A stretch of 43,734 nucleotides of DNA from Nitrospira sp. (lineage in GTDB: Bacteria; Nitrospirota; Nitrospiria; Nitrospirales; Nitrospiraceae), in assembly GCA_005116835.1 (NCBI GenBank), contig SWDM01000016.1, positions 509,730-553,463 of the forward strand, read 5' to 3'. Under the pieces are notes generated by a model that saw only the letters and a program-made list of their open reading frames with translations, was not told the origin of the DNA and did not search any database. Of this stretch, positions 7,596-16,350 are shown in pieces; the stretch's first letter is position 1; every line of letters starts with the position of its first letter. Made by a program: the position numbers and the translations under genes.

Positions 7596-7692
7596 CTTTC
7601 AGCTGTCAGCCTTCAGCTATCAGCCTGGATTTCATGCGAAAATGTTCTGCTTCTGCGTCCATCCGAAGCTGACAGCTAATCGCTGACGGCTG
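7596..7692. repeat. Period-7 palindrome between tdh and kbl
   Basis: Left arm units CAGCTGT, CAGCCTT, CAGCTAT, CAGCCTG at 7600-7627. The right arm is their inverse (GCTGACAGCTAATCGCTGACGG region, 7668-7692). About 35 unrelated bases lie between the arms. It is the same design as the other periodic palindromes, with a different unit, and it lies inside a likely operon. Confidence 0.8.
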
Positions 7693-7709
7693 TATGCTCA
7701 GTTAAGAAG

Positions 7710-8900
7710 ATGGCTTACCACTCATTCAAACAAAATATTACAGAGCGACTCGCTGACATCCGCGCGGCAAGCCTCTACAAATCTGAGCGGGAGATCCTCG
7801 GTCCTCAAGGGGCCGAGATTCTGGTGGCACAAGGTACCGTCCTCAACCTCTGCGCCAACAACTATCTTGGGCTTGCCAACCACCCGGATATCAGACAGGC
7901 GGCCGAAGCTGGACTGCGCGAACATGGTTACGGCATGGCCTCTGTCCGGTTTATCTGCGGCACGCAGGATCTCCACACACAACTCGAACAGGCGATCAGC
8001 ACCTTCCTGGGCACCGAAGACACTATCCTCTATAGTTCCTGCTTCGACGCCAACGGCGGGCTCTTCGAGGTCCTGCTGGGCGAGCACGATGCCGTCATCA
8101 GCGACGCATTGAACCACGCCAGCCTAATCGACGGCATCCGGCTCTGTAAGGCCACCAGGCTCCGCTATGCCCACTCAGATATGGCAGACCTGGAAGCCAA
8201 GCTGCGCGATGCGACATCCTATCGCCTTCGTCTGGTTGTGACCGATGGGGTCTTTTCTATGGACGGTGACCTCGCGAAGCTCGATCGAATCGCCGAGCTG
8301 GCAGATCGATACGATGCAGCAGTGATCGTGGACGACAGTCACGCGACTGGTGTGCTCGGTCGCAATGGACGCGGTACGCCAGACCATTTCGGCGTCGCTG
8401 ACCGGATTGAAATCGTCACCAGCACACTGGGCAAGACGTTGGGCGGTGCGACGGGTGGGTTTACGTCTGGACGGAAGGAAATCGTCGAGCTGTTGCGACA
8501 GCGGTCGCGCCCCTACCTGTTTTCGAATTCGCTCCCCCCGGTCATCGCGGCGGCGGCCAGACGGGCTCTGAATCTCGTGGCCCAAGGCGATCGGTTACGG
8601 GCCAGGCTACGGGAGAATGCAGCCTTCTTCCGCGCACGACTCACGGTTCTCGGATTTCGACTCATTCCCGGCGAGCACCCCATCATCCCGGTCATGCTGG
8701 GCGACGCCTCACTCGCCACCAGGATGGCAGAGCGGCTATTGCAAGAAGGGGTCTATGTCGTGGGGTTCAGCTACCCGGTCGTGCCAGAAGGGCAGGCGAG
8801 GATTCGTGTACAGATGTCGGCAGCCCACACAGAGGAACAGCTTGAGCGAGCCAGCGCCGCCTTTTCAACAGTTGGACGGGAACTGGGTGTGATACGGTAA
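7710..8900 (+). CDS. kbl: Glycine C-acetyltransferase (2-amino-3-ketobutyrate CoA ligase)
   Basis: 396 residues, the usual length for this PLP-dependent alpha-oxoamine synthase. Visible are [15 protein letters not shown], the [12 protein letters not shown] segment, DDSHATG (PLP ring and pyridine-nitrogen contacts), and the Schiff-base Lys242 in [14 protein letters not shown]. It converts 2-amino-3-ketobutyrate plus CoA to glycine and acetyl-CoA and works with the upstream tdh. AAGAAG immediately before the ATG is the ribosome site. 118 bases separate it from tdh, filled by a palindromic repeat, so the pair is probably co-transcribed across it. Confidence 0.95.
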   Translation: MAYHSFKQNITERLADIRAASLYKSEREILGPQGAEILVAQGTVLNLCANNYLGLANHPDIRQAAEAGLREHGYGMASVRFICGTQDLHTQLEQAISTFLGTEDTILYSSCFDANGGLFEVLLGEHDAVISDALNHASLIDGIRLCKATRLRYAHSDMADLEAKLRDATSYRLRLVVTDGVFSMDGDLAKLDRIAELADRYDAAVIVDDSHATGVLGRNGRGTPDHFGVADRIEIVTSTLGKTLGGATGGFTSGRKEIVELLRQRSRPYLFSNSLPPVIAAAARRALNLVAQGDRLRARLRENAAFFRARLTVLGFRLIPGEHPIIPVMLGDASLATRMAERLLQEGVYVVGFSYPVVPEGQARIRVQMSAAHTEEQLERASAAFSTVGRELGVIR

Positions 8901-8903
8901 AAA

Positions 8904-8995
8904 TGTTTATTTAGTTTATTTGGTCTATTTAGTTCATCTGGTTTCTCTCATTCACAACCAAACAAACCAAACCAACCAGATGAACTAAACAAACC
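8904..8995. repeat. Period-9 palindrome, copy 2
   Basis: Left arm TTTATTTAG, TTTATTTGG, TCTATTTAG, TTCATCTGG. The right arm is the inverse (CCAAACAAA, CCAAACCAA, CCAGATGAA, CTAAACAAA). It lies between the convergent kbl and mlaA genes, where the hairpin could end transcription from both sides. Confidence 0.85.
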
Positions 8996-9003
8996 GCGCT
9001 TCG

Positions 9004-9882
9004 TTATTCTCGGATTGCCTGTGTACGCTTCTGCAAATAGGCATTGCGAACAGCAGAATAGAGATCCAACGTCGCTTCCTCGACTCCCTGAAACTTTTCA
9101 AGATTTCTCGACCGATCGTTGATGATCTCTCCCACACGTCCCCCAAACTGGATGATGCTCGTTGTCGTACGGTTCTTGTGGGCGATCACAGAAGGTACGT
9201 CGTCGACTTCAATGATCGGTAGGACTAGCCAGTTGATCGGATTGAGAAACACATCCCCGACATAGCCGACAAAGTCCCTGACAGTGAAGGGTTGAAGCAG
9301 CGGCAAAACGAGATAGGGGCCCGGCTTGACCCCATAGAAGCCCAACGTCTGCCCGAAATCCTCTTCTGGCGTGACCAGATCGACTTTTGCCGCAACATCG
9401 AAGAACCCGGCCAGTCCAACCGTGCTATTGATAAGGAATCGCCCGACCTCAATGCCTGCACCCTTGATCTTGCCTTGAAACATATTGTTCAAAAATCTTG
9501 GGGCGAACCGGAGATTGGAAAAGATATTGCTGACACCGACTTGGACCAGGTCGGGCATGACATAATTATATCCCTTCGCCACAGGCTTGAGCACATAACG
9601 ATCGACCTTGAGGTTAAACTCGAAGATGTTGGAGTTCACCGATTCCCAGGGATCGTACTCCTCACCGTTTCCCTCATCGGCCTTAGCAAAGGGATCAAGT
9701 GGTTCGTTGGATTGAGTCTCTACCCGCGACACGGGGTTCTGCGCCGGAGCCTGATCCGCAGCCGGCATCGAGTCAGTCAATCCCTGTGGCTTGACCGTGC
9801 CGGATTTCCCCGCACAGCCAGTAGCCACCACGATCGAAACCCCCAGCAAACAGAACGCCAGCAGACGAAAGGGAATCTTCAC
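9004..9882 (-). CDS. mlaA: MlaA (VacJ) outer-membrane lipoprotein
   Basis: 292 residues from a GTG at 9882, chosen because AAGGAGG lies five bases upstream; a TTG at 9900 is the alternative. A lipoprotein signal ends in the lipobox VATGC (Cys at about 23). After a proline-rich linker, the MlaA domain starts at YDPWESVNSNIFEFNLKVD and continues through NNMFQGKIKGAGIEVGRFLINS and EDFGQTLGFYGVKPGPYLVLP. MlaA removes mislocalised phospholipid from the outer leaflet of the outer membrane and passes it to the Mla transport chain. No mlaBCDEF genes are nearby. The gene has a longer N-terminal linker than enteric MlaA. Confidence 0.93.
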   Translation of the reverse strand: MKIPFRLLAFCLLGVSIVVATGCAGKSGTVKPQGLTDSMPAADQAPAQNPVSRVETQSNEPLDPFAKADEGNGEEYDPWESVNSNIFEFNLKVDRYVLKPVAKGYNYVMPDLVQVGVSNIFSNLRFAPRFLNNMFQGKIKGAGIEVGRFLINSTVGLAGFFDVAAKVDLVTPEEDFGQTLGFYGVKPGPYLVLPLLQPFTVRDFVGYVGDVFLNPINWLVLPIIEVDDVPSVIAHKNRTTTSIIQFGGRVGEIINDRSRNLEKFQGVEEATLDLYSAVRNAYLQKRTQAIRE

Positions 9883-10055
9883 CCCGGCCTCCTTAACCAA
9901 CCCGCATGGTTCATGAAAACGTCAACTCTGACAGCCGGAAAGCCTCCCCTCTGAATTGGCTCTCAGCGCCAGCTGACGCGCACTGTACCAAATGCCACGG
10001 CAATCTCCAATCAATTTCTATGAAGATATGGCGTGGAGCGCAAACCCTATCCCTA

Positions 10056-10090
10056 TTTGTCTCGCAAGTCTCGCTCGTCTCGCTTGCGCG
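10056..10090. repeat. Period-9 array, short copy
   Basis: Units TTTGTCTCG, CAAGTCTCG, CTCGTCTCG and CTTGCGCGC, with CGCAAG and CTTGCG able to pair. It shares the TTTGTCTCG unit with the 6431 palindrome. It lies eight bases beyond the stop of the alpha/beta hydrolase gene and may act as its hairpin terminator. Confidence 0.65.
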
Positions 10091-10097
10091 CAGGCCC

Positions 10098-10859
10098 CTA
10101 GGGCTGGAGGGCCGTCTGGATGAATTCAGCCAACCGTCGGAAATAGGCCACGCCCCCGATCTGGTAGGTATTGTTATGGTCGGCGCCCTCAATGACATAG
10201 AAAGACTTGGGGGGCTGGGCCGCCTCGAAGACCTGCCGGCCCAGCTCGATAGGGATAATGTCGTCTTTGTCTCCGTGAATGATCAGCTTCGGAAGCGAGA
10301 GCTGCGGCAGGCGATCGATCAAGGCGAAGTCTGCCCCGAGCAACCAATGGACCGGCATCCCTCCGTAATGGAACTTGGCCACAGATCCGATCGACGGAAA
10401 GGCTGATTCAAGAATCAGCCCAGCGGCAGGCTTTTGCACGGCAACTTCCCCAGCGACGGCCGCGCCGAGCGAGCGCCCAAAGATCACGATGCGCTCAGGG
10501 CGAATCATTCTGGTACGCGTCAGATAATCGTGGGCTCCCATCGCATCCTGATAGAGCCCCTCTTCTGACGGCTTCCCCTGGCTCCTGCCATAGCCACGAT
10601 AATCGAACAGGAATACCGACAGCCTCAACTGATAGAGGAGCTTCAGATTCTCCAGCCGGTTGATGATGTTCCCAGCATTGCCGTGGCACCAGAGTACGAC
10701 CGGACGATCTGCCGGCGCTTCAACGTACCAGCCGAACAGCTTCATTCCATCGGCTGCTGTGAACCAGACATCTTCCAGCGGCAAGCCGCTGTGGGCTTTC
10801 CAGTCCTGATCTTTCCAAGGTTCAGGATGATAGACGAAGAATTGGTCGAGGATGCTCAT
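10098..10859 (-). CDS. Alpha/beta hydrolase (serine hydrolase)
   Basis: 253 residues. The core is complete: oxyanion segment CHGNAGN at about 58-64, nucleophile Ser130 in FGRSLG, Asp200 in HGDKDDIIP, and His228 in GADHNN. This is the BEM46/YfhR-like subgroup. There is no convincing signal peptide, although the N-terminus MSILDQFFVYHPEPW may associate with the membrane. The substrate is unknown. It is the last gene before a long envelope-gene block on the same strand, separated from the DUF4105 gene by about 20 bases, so the two may be co-transcribed. Confidence 0.88.
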   Translation of the reverse strand: MSILDQFFVYHPEPWKDQDWKAHSGLPLEDVWFTAADGMKLFGWYVEAPADRPVVLWCHGNAGNIINRLENLKLLYQLRLSVFLFDYRGYGRSQGKPSEEGLYQDAMGAHDYLTRTRMIRPERIVIFGRSLGAAVAGEVAVQKPAAGLILESAFPSIGSVAKFHYGGMPVHWLLGADFALIDRLPQLSLPKLIIHGDKDDIIPIELGRQVFEAAQPPKSFYVIEGADHNNTYQIGGVAYFRRLAEFIQTALQP

Positions 10860-10879
10860 TCGACACCTACATTCTGATT

Positions 10880-12892
10880 CTAAAAAAATGCCTGCACCGA
10901 GAACATGACGTCATTGTCACGGTCGCGGTGGTTGTACTCCAGCCTGAGCGCTGAGTTCTGCGTGAGTGTGTAGCGCGACCCAACAAACCACCGAATATCA
11001 TCAGACTTTTCCCCTAGCGCATACTTTAAATATGTACCGGTGGCCATCAGCCTCCAATCTTCTGTCATGTCGGCCAGCATCCCCGCTGTTCCACCGCCGC
11101 CGACGCGATGTCGCTCTCCATAGGCCCTGCTGTAGTTCGCTTCTGTCTCCGCAAAGGCAAAATAGACTTCCCGTTTCAGCCAGTAAGACTCCACCGACGC
11201 CCCGATTCCACCGTTCAGCACCCCGTTACTGCAGAGCTGACAGCTGCCGAAACGAATTGTGTTCATCCCCACATTGAACTTCCACGACGGCCCATGGGAT
11301 AGCGCATCCATAGGCGAGAGCGAAAGAATGTTGACTAGCGTGGCTCGCTCAATCCTCGTTTGATCGGCTCGATTATAATGCCGAAGTGATATGGAGCCAA
11401 TTTCGACCTGCGCGTCCTGCGTGTGGCCAATTTCAGGATCCAGGAGATCATGGTAACCAGCCCGGATCGACAACTCCTCAAACGTATCGTTGTTGTGCCA
11501 CCCGGCCCCTACACTTGCGCGCGATGTGCTATGACCAAGATCCGGTTGTTTGGAAAAGGGATCGATTTTTATCTCCACTGACGGAATTCTGATGGCGCTC
11601 CTGGCGGTGAGAACCGCTCGGTTTCGCTCTTTGTACACAGCCGCGTGGGATTTATCCGTTTCACTTCGATACCGCAGATAGTCGGACGCTACGTCAAGAA
11701 TGAAAGCTTGTCTTTGGATCGACAACTTGCCGAGCGCCTCATCTTTCATCGACTCAACGTGCTCTGTAATATCAACGAATAGACGATGCTCTTGGCCTAA
11801 AAGCCTTTCACGCTTCCTCTGAATTACCGTTCTGCGTGAGGGTCGGTACATTGTCTCCGTGACAAGGCCAGGCTGAGCCGCGACGAGCCGAACGGTATCA
11901 GCAGGAACCGTCCAGACATGAAACTGGTCCGTGAGATGCAACGTGGGATCAGCGTATTCCAGCAGCGAGAGGATGTGATAGGAACAATTCTCCTTGAAAA
12001 AGAAGTAGTCAAAATATGCGTTCCCCAATTCCCATGCATGCTCAAGCAACCGCCGTACTTGATGCTCCGAAAAGCGTAACCGATACTCCCAGATATCGCG
12101 ATTTTCAATGTCCCGATACTCCTGCACCTTCAGATAGTAGGGCGGCGTCGAGAAGTAGCCCTTGAACCCTCCGAAAATGCCTTTGAGCGGATACAGGACA
12201 CCTTCGTTGGGAGGTACTTCCGCCGCATAGTTGATCGTATAGGCCAGAATTCTGGTCTGTTCGGTCTGGCCCTTCTGGTCGACCCGAAGAAACGTGTGGC
12301 CGAACATCGAAGCGGGGTTATCGAGGTAGGCCGAGGCAAAAATCAGCGTGATCGACTCAGCATTGAGTTCGTTGATCCACAAGTCAAATCGTTCACAGGA
12401 AATCACCGGAAGTTTAGTCTCGTCGATGGCGAGGCGGTCTTTTAGCCAATGGTAGCGAGCAATAAATGAGCACTGGGCCGGCTGTTTCGAACTTCCTACC
12501 GGCTCTGAAGAAAACAAGGAACGTATCGTGCCTTCAAGCTCAGCGTACGAATCGTTCCTGCCGAGAGGAGATAGAAAAAATTGCGGGTCGTCCGCTTCGC
12601 TCGTATAGCCGCCTAATAGGTTTGGCCGGTAATGAAGAAGCAGATGCCATTCTCGTTCGTCAGCGAGCTGCAACTGGACAGCCTGACTGATTAGTTGTGC
12701 CAGGTAAGGATTGCCCTTTGTCTCCTCGGCGTTTACCGATGAGAGATGAGCGAAGAACAAGCTGATAAGAATGAGAACGGCGTACAAGCAGTGGACAAGA
12801 AAGGCGCAGGACTTCGACCATGTGGTCGAAGCCCTGTCCTGATTATTAACGAGTGGAAACCTGGGCAAGGACTGGATGCGCGGCAATTGCAC
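10880..12892 (-). CDS. DUF4105-family envelope protein
   Basis: 670 residues. A membrane segment or signal (CLYAVLILISLFFAHLSSVNA) precedes an N-terminal helical part. The DUF4105 core contains ASAYLDNPASMFGHTFLRVD, YPLKGIFGGFKGYFSTPPYY and YFFFKENCSYHILSLLEYA. The His of FGHTFLR and the Cys of ENCSYH suggest a cysteine-peptidase-like active site (inference). The C-terminal 200 residues look like outer-membrane beta strands (alternating pattern, terminal Phe). The gene overlaps the end of the DUF3015 gene by 47 bases on the same strand, which implies co-expression. A 20-base palindrome centred at 12822 lies inside its start region. Confidence 0.8.
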   Translation of the reverse strand: MQLPRIQSLPRFPLVNNQDRASTTWSKSCAFLVHCLYAVLILISLFFAHLSSVNAEETKGNPYLAQLISQAVQLQLADEREWHLLLHYRPNLLGGYTSEADDPQFFLSPLGRNDSYAELEGTIRSLFSSEPVGSSKQPAQCSFIARYHWLKDRLAIDETKLPVISCERFDLWINELNAESITLIFASAYLDNPASMFGHTFLRVDQKGQTEQTRILAYTINYAAEVPPNEGVLYPLKGIFGGFKGYFSTPPYYLKVQEYRDIENRDIWEYRLRFSEHQVRRLLEHAWELGNAYFDYFFFKENCSYHILSLLEYADPTLHLTDQFHVWTVPADTVRLVAAQPGLVTETMYRPSRRTVIQRKRERLLGQEHRLFVDITEHVESMKDEALGKLSIQRQAFILDVASDYLRYRSETDKSHAAVYKERNRAVLTARSAIRIPSVEIKIDPFSKQPDLGHSTSRASVGAGWHNNDTFEELSIRAGYHDLLDPEIGHTQDAQVEIGSISLRHYNRADQTRIERATLVNILSLSPMDALSHGPSWKFNVGMNTIRFGSCQLCSNGVLNGGIGASVESYWLKREVYFAFAETEANYSRAYGERHRVGGGGTAGMLADMTEDWRLMATGTYLKYALGEKSDDIRWFVGSRYTLTQNSALRLEYNHRDRDNDVMFSVQAFF

Positions 12893-13367
12893 TGTTAATC
12901 GCCTTCACCATCGCAACTGGTGAGGCTTCCCCTGCCTTCACTAAAGAGATATATCGATCCTGGGTCATGGAAAAGAACTCAGCCTGATGCTCAGCCGGTA
13001 CGCCCATCAGAGTCGCCAACGAAGCCAGATGTTCACCCTGTCCCTGAGCCATCTCCTGCGAAAGATTCTCGAAGTTGATGGCGGCAAACATACTAGTCTT
13101 TTCTTCGGCCCACACTTTACCATTGTTCTTGCAGCCGAAGATTCCGGTCGTGATCCCAAATGCCTGCCATGGAAGGATCGTGTTATTCGTTGTGGAGATT
13201 AGGAGTTGGGCACCTACCGTGTTGGTATCGATTCTAGACCCTTCCCATGCAACTTTACCAAGGCCACAACCGGGTCCGAGATCAGATGTCCCACTCGCCA
13301 AAGCAACCCCTACCTGGGCAACAAGAAACGCTGCAACAATCTGGGCCACAATGAATTTCTTGGACAT
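12846..13367 (-). CDS. DUF3015-family exported protein, copy A
   Basis: 173 residues from the ATG at 13367, fixed by an AGGAGGA site seven bases upstream. The signal peptide (MSKKFIVAQIVAAFLVAQVG, ending ALA/SG) is followed by the DUF3015 pattern: GPGCGLGKVAWEG, then TSTNNT-like and FGITTGIFGCKNNGK segments, then a helical GEHLASLATLMGVP tail. The conserved cysteines (GPGCGLG and FGCKN) may form a disulfide. The function is unknown. It overlaps the downstream DUF4105 gene, and a paralogue lies upstream at 13515. In other Gram-negative bacteria these two families are often neighbours (from memory), which supports a joint envelope role. Confidence 0.85.
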   Translation of the reverse strand: MSKKFIVAQIVAAFLVAQVGVALASGTSDLGPGCGLGKVAWEGSRIDTNTVGAQLLISTTNNTILPWQAFGITTGIFGCKNNGKVWAEEKTSMFAAINFENLSQEMAQGQGEHLASLATLMGVPAEHQAEFFSMTQDRYISLVKAGEASPVAMVKAINSAIAAHPVLAQVSTR

Positions 13368-13514
13368 AGAACATCCTCCTGATGAATGTGGTTGTGTGAG
13401 AAAGCACACTACTCAGCTCTATATACAATAAAAGGGAGCCATCGGCTAGAAAAATTTTGTGGGCTGGATAGACTCCTCGGAACAGATCGGCAGACAAACA
13501 TTCCTCAGATTACA

Positions 13515-14030
13515 TCAGTGCCCGACCTGCGTCTTGGAACGCATTATAATATCGGCGACGTGAGCCTCGCGTAGAACCTCCTGAATCAGGGCAGCATCAT
13601 CTTCTCCGTAGCGCACCAACGACACATAGCGCGCTTGGGCCATTGCAAAGAATTCAGGTTGCTGTTCCAACGGCACGTGCATCAGAGTTGCCAGCGAAGC
13701 GAGGTGCTCGCCGCCTCCACGAGCCATATCCTCTGAAAAGCTGGCGTAATTGATTCCGATGAACAGGCTCGCCCTTTCGCTATCCCATATTCTTCCATCA
13801 TGGCTGCAGCCAGAAGTTCCCGAACTGATGGAAAATGAGTAACTGCCCGTCACATTGGTGCTGGCCATGAACATTTGCGGCGCAATTTGCTTTTGACCTT
13901 TCCAACCCTCCCACAACATTTTACCGAGCCCACAGCCAGGACCTGTGTCGGGATTGGATGTAGCTAGCGCGAAACCTATTGGCAAACAGATCAAGGACAG
14001 GACGAACAGTACGGAAATTAACAGCCTCAT
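13515..14030 (-). CDS. DUF3015-family exported protein, copy B
   Basis: 171 residues with a signal peptide (MRLLISVLFVLSLICLPIGF, cleaved after ALA). The DUF3015 core repeats that of copy A: GPGCGLGKMLWEGWKG, SISSGTSGCSHDGR, and GGGEHLASLATLMHVPLEQQ. The two copies are diverged but collinear, which indicates an old tandem duplication. 147 bases separate them. A purine-rich GGGAGA site precedes the ATG. Codon use in this block looks somewhat AT-richer than in the flanking housekeeping genes. Confidence 0.85.
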   Translation of the reverse strand: MRLLISVLFVLSLICLPIGFALATSNPDTGPGCGLGKMLWEGWKGQKQIAPQMFMASTNVTGSYSFSISSGTSGCSHDGRIWDSERASLFIGINYASFSEDMARGGGEHLASLATLMHVPLEQQPEFFAMAQARYVSLVRYGEDDAALIQEVLREAHVADIIMRSKTQVGH

Positions 14031-14307
14031 CGTAAAGTCTCCCTTCTCTCCTCCCCAGCTCCAAATAATCTATATAGAAATCCAAGAATGGATGAAGTAT
14101 AACATCGCGCACTACAGGAATCTGAAAATGTCTGATTCGGCCTGAACAAAAAGATCCAAGGTTCCAGGCTTTCCGGGCGCATATCTTTCACAATTTGCAG
14201 GACAATATCGAAAAAGCATTCCTCGGTATGGAACCTAGTTCCCTTGGAAGAATTCATGGTGTGTCCGCACTTCATCAAGATTTAACATGATTGGAAGGAG
14301 GCACCCA
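14031..14307. other. Divergent intergenic region
   Basis: About 277 bases between the DUF3015 gene (minus) and the lipoprotein at 14308 (plus). It is AT-rich and presumably holds both promoters. I see no convincing gene, hairpin or repeat in it. Confidence 0.5.
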
Positions 14308-14754
14308 ATGAGATCCTTGATAATTTCGGTTCTTATTGTTTTGGTTACAGTACAAGGCTGTTCCGTCCACATGGCGCTCAACCAACCCGAGAAAGTGGAT
14401 GTCAATTCCTTTGCCCAGGGAGGAATGTCTCGCGATATGCTGATCGCTAGATTTGGCTTGCCTGTGTCCTCAACAAAGAATGAGGATGGCACTCGATCAG
14501 ATGTGTATGAATTCTATGAAGGGTCGGAGCCTGGGTGGAAATATGGCCGAGCAACATTTAATCTCCTCGCCGATATTGTCACTATTTGCTTATGGGAACT
14601 CATCGCATGGCCAACTGAAGCGGCGCTGAGAGGCAGCAAGATTCAAGCCACGGCACCCTTCGATAAAAAAGACATCTTAGTCCAGTTTAATGTTCTCGGA
14701 GGTAAAAAGATTAGCAACGAGTCAAGTCTAAACCTCTCACCAAGGAAAGGCTGA
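14308..14754 (+). CDS. Small lipoprotein, OmlA/SmpA-like
   Basis: 148 residues from the ATG at 14308, chosen because AAGGAGG lies six bases upstream. The N-terminus (MRSLIISVLIVLVTVQGCSV) is a lipoprotein signal with Cys at about 18. The segment GGMSRDMLIARFGLPVSST, followed by DVYEFYEG, resembles the BamE/OmlA-type motif in which a G-x-s-rd-l...fG-P pattern packs on an outer-membrane partner. A hydrophobic stretch (LLADIVTICLWELIAW) follows and could be a second membrane-facing helix. The exact role is unknown. It stands alone on the plus strand. Confidence 0.65.
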   Translation: MRSLIISVLIVLVTVQGCSVHMALNQPEKVDVNSFAQGGMSRDMLIARFGLPVSSTKNEDGTRSDVYEFYEGSEPGWKYGRATFNLLADIVTICLWELIAWPTEAALRGSKIQATAPFDKKDILVQFNVLGGKKISNESSLNLSPRKG

Positions 14755-15014
14755 TAAGAAGGAGGGTAGGAATCGGCTAACTTATGCCGCCTGGGGGAGT
14801 ACGGACTTGCGTGATGGGAACGGCTGTGATTGTCAGTGAACCTACTCCTCTTGGCAGCGTAAATCGTTTCGGTCTCGCCGAATCGTTTCGCCTTGAGTTG
14901 ATACGTGTGGCCAAAGACGAAGATACCCGACTGTTCGCGCTCAAGAAACGCTCGTTCGTCCTTCCTGAGCTTCCCATCTTCGTACAGAATAGACGGATGG
15001 CGATGTGGGGCCCG
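14755..15014. other. Intergenic region with possible degraded coding sequence
   Basis: On the minus strand a start-less open stretch reads ILYEDGKLRKDERAF, then GIFVFGHTYQLKAKRF, which has protein-like composition. It follows directly in frame after the stop of the beta-barrel gene at 15015. I cannot identify it, and it may be the remnant of a lost gene or chance. Confidence 0.3.
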
Positions 15015-15686
15015 CTAGAAACTCAACCCGACTCCAACCAGCCCGTAGTTTGCTCGATAGTCGAGGGATAACGCCTTCCAGTGAAGATCGGAAACCAGAT
15101 GTTTGTACTCTGCAAACAGAAACGCCCCCTCACTGACCTTCCACTGAAGCCCTCCCATAAACTGATAGGAAAAGCCGGACGTCGAATCAATATCTTGATT
15201 CGATCGTCCAGGAAAATCGGCGCCATGCAGAATCACCCCAGAGTATCCGAGACCGAACCCGCCATAGGGGAGGATCTCCCCCGATGGTCGCCTGAGAACG
15301 ATATTGAACATGCTATTAAGAACTGTCAGGCCCGCCTTACCTTCTGTGCCACTACTATTCGACGATGATAATCTTCCTGTCGTACCAAAGTACTCCAGTT
15401 CGATTCCCAACATTCGCTGAGTCACTTGAGGGAATATTCCAACTTTGAACCCTCCCCCAACGCTCTTATAGGCATTACTGCTACTAATCTCTCTTCCCGC
15501 AAGGTTCATTCCCGGAATCTCAGGAAATCCACCTATCACCGACGCACTAATATAAACATCAGCTGACTCTGCTGCACTTACTTGAGAAGGCTCTATTGTG
15601 TGGCCTTGAACGGTCAGGCCCCCGACAACTCCTCCTACTATCATGATTCTGAGCAGCATCAAGACCACCTTTACGGGCTGACTCAT
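15015..15686 (-). CDS. Outer-membrane beta-barrel protein
   Basis: 223 residues from the ATG at 15686; a GTG at 15710 is the alternative. A hydrophobic N-terminus (VVLMLLRIMIVGGVVGGL) serves as signal. The mature part has alternating strand patterns (VYISASVIGGFPEIPG, GGFKVGIFPQVTQRMLGIELEYFG, EILPYGGFGLGYSGVIL, YQFMGGLQWKVSEGAFLFAEYKHL) and ends in a terminal Phe (VGVGLSF), the usual barrel C-terminal signature. It resembles the eight-stranded OmpA/OmpW-type small barrels. A second barrel of similar size and design is at 31971. The function is unknown. Confidence 0.8.
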   Translation of the reverse strand: MSQPVKVVLMLLRIMIVGGVVGGLTVQGHTIEPSQVSAAESADVYISASVIGGFPEIPGMNLAGREISSSNAYKSVGGGFKVGIFPQVTQRMLGIELEYFGTTGRLSSSNSSGTEGKAGLTVLNSMFNIVLRRPSGEILPYGGFGLGYSGVILHGADFPGRSNQDIDSTSGFSYQFMGGLQWKVSEGAFLFAEYKHLVSDLHWKALSLDYRANYGLVGVGLSF

Positions 15687-15798
15687 CGAGAGACTAGGCC
15701 TCCCACTCACGTAGAGCTAACTCAGACTTTCTGCGACGAACCCAATGGAGCTGTTCGACTGAACAACGTGGAACCATAGCAGAAGTCGGGATAAAAAA

Positions 15799-15829
15799 AA
15801 GCGTGGATGACAACCCGTCATCCACGCTT
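15799..15829 (-). terminator. Rho-independent terminator
   Basis: A perfect 13-base stem (AAGCGTGGATGAC and its inverse) with a short loop, followed on the minus strand by a run of eight T. It lies 36 bases beyond the stop of the TRL-like gene and should terminate it. The stem could also work for plus-strand transcripts, but no T run follows on that side. Confidence 0.9.
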
Positions 15830-15865
15830 CAGCTCCCCCGTAATAGGGATCTACCTTGCTAGCAA

Positions 15866-16210
15866 TTAGTTGCCCCTGGCAATGGTGCAAATTTCGACGT
15901 ATGCCCCCCAAACGAAATACCTAATGTGCTGGTTCGTAAAGACGGCTTTCTTAATACCGCCATTGGCCATTGCTGCCTCAACCGAAGTATCACCGGAAGC
16001 TACAACTCCAAGGACACTGGTTCCGCACGCCCTACCAGTCTTAGTCGGGGTCACTCCATTGTCATGTAGGATACCGCCAGAAGTTGTATCCATCACGATT
16101 CCAGCCACAGGGGTAACCCCACCCGGTTGGGTGTATGCCGCTCCAATTCCGCATCCGGCGAGAGAACCTACGGCTACAAGCACACCCAGCGACATTAACA
16201 ATCTTTTCAT
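15866..16210 (-). CDS. TRL-like lipoprotein
   Basis: 114 residues from the ATG at 16210, with an AAGGGGGGT site upstream. The lipobox is SLAGC (Cys at about 20 after MKRLLMSLGVLVAVG). The mature protein is glycine-rich and has the TRL-family pattern: TPVAGIVMDTTSGGILHDN, then KTGRACGTSVLGVVASGDTSVEAA and a final KKAVFTNQHIRYFVWGAYVEICTI stretch. TRL-like proteins are small envelope lipoproteins of unknown function, sometimes linked to stress. A strong terminator follows at 15799, so it is probably monocistronic and well expressed. Confidence 0.8.
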   Translation of the reverse strand: MKRLLMSLGVLVAVGSLAGCGIGAAYTQPGGVTPVAGIVMDTTSGGILHDNGVTPTKTGRACGTSVLGVVASGDTSVEAAMANGGIKKAVFTNQHIRYFVWGAYVEICTIARGN

Positions 16211-16334
16211 GAGATACCCCCCTTTGTTAGTTGGAATAGATACGCACGACCTTACAACATGGAACAAAGTATGATCGTTTAAACTACTTAGTAGCACTGA
16301 AACCAAATATATGCGTAGTTTTTTGGATTGTCAA

Positions 16335-16350
16335 CAACTCGATCAACTAC
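16335..16350. repeat. Target-site duplication, left copy
   Basis: CAACTCGATCAACTAC, repeated exactly at 16530-16545 on the other side of the element. A perfect 16-base direct repeat immediately outside matched inverted ends is the mark of an insertion event. Confidence 0.85.

Noticed and set aside
14784-15071. 95-codon plus-strand frame
   Set aside because: No ribosome site, overlaps the barrel gene end, and the opposite strand looks at least as protein-like; left as an uncertain intergenic stretch.
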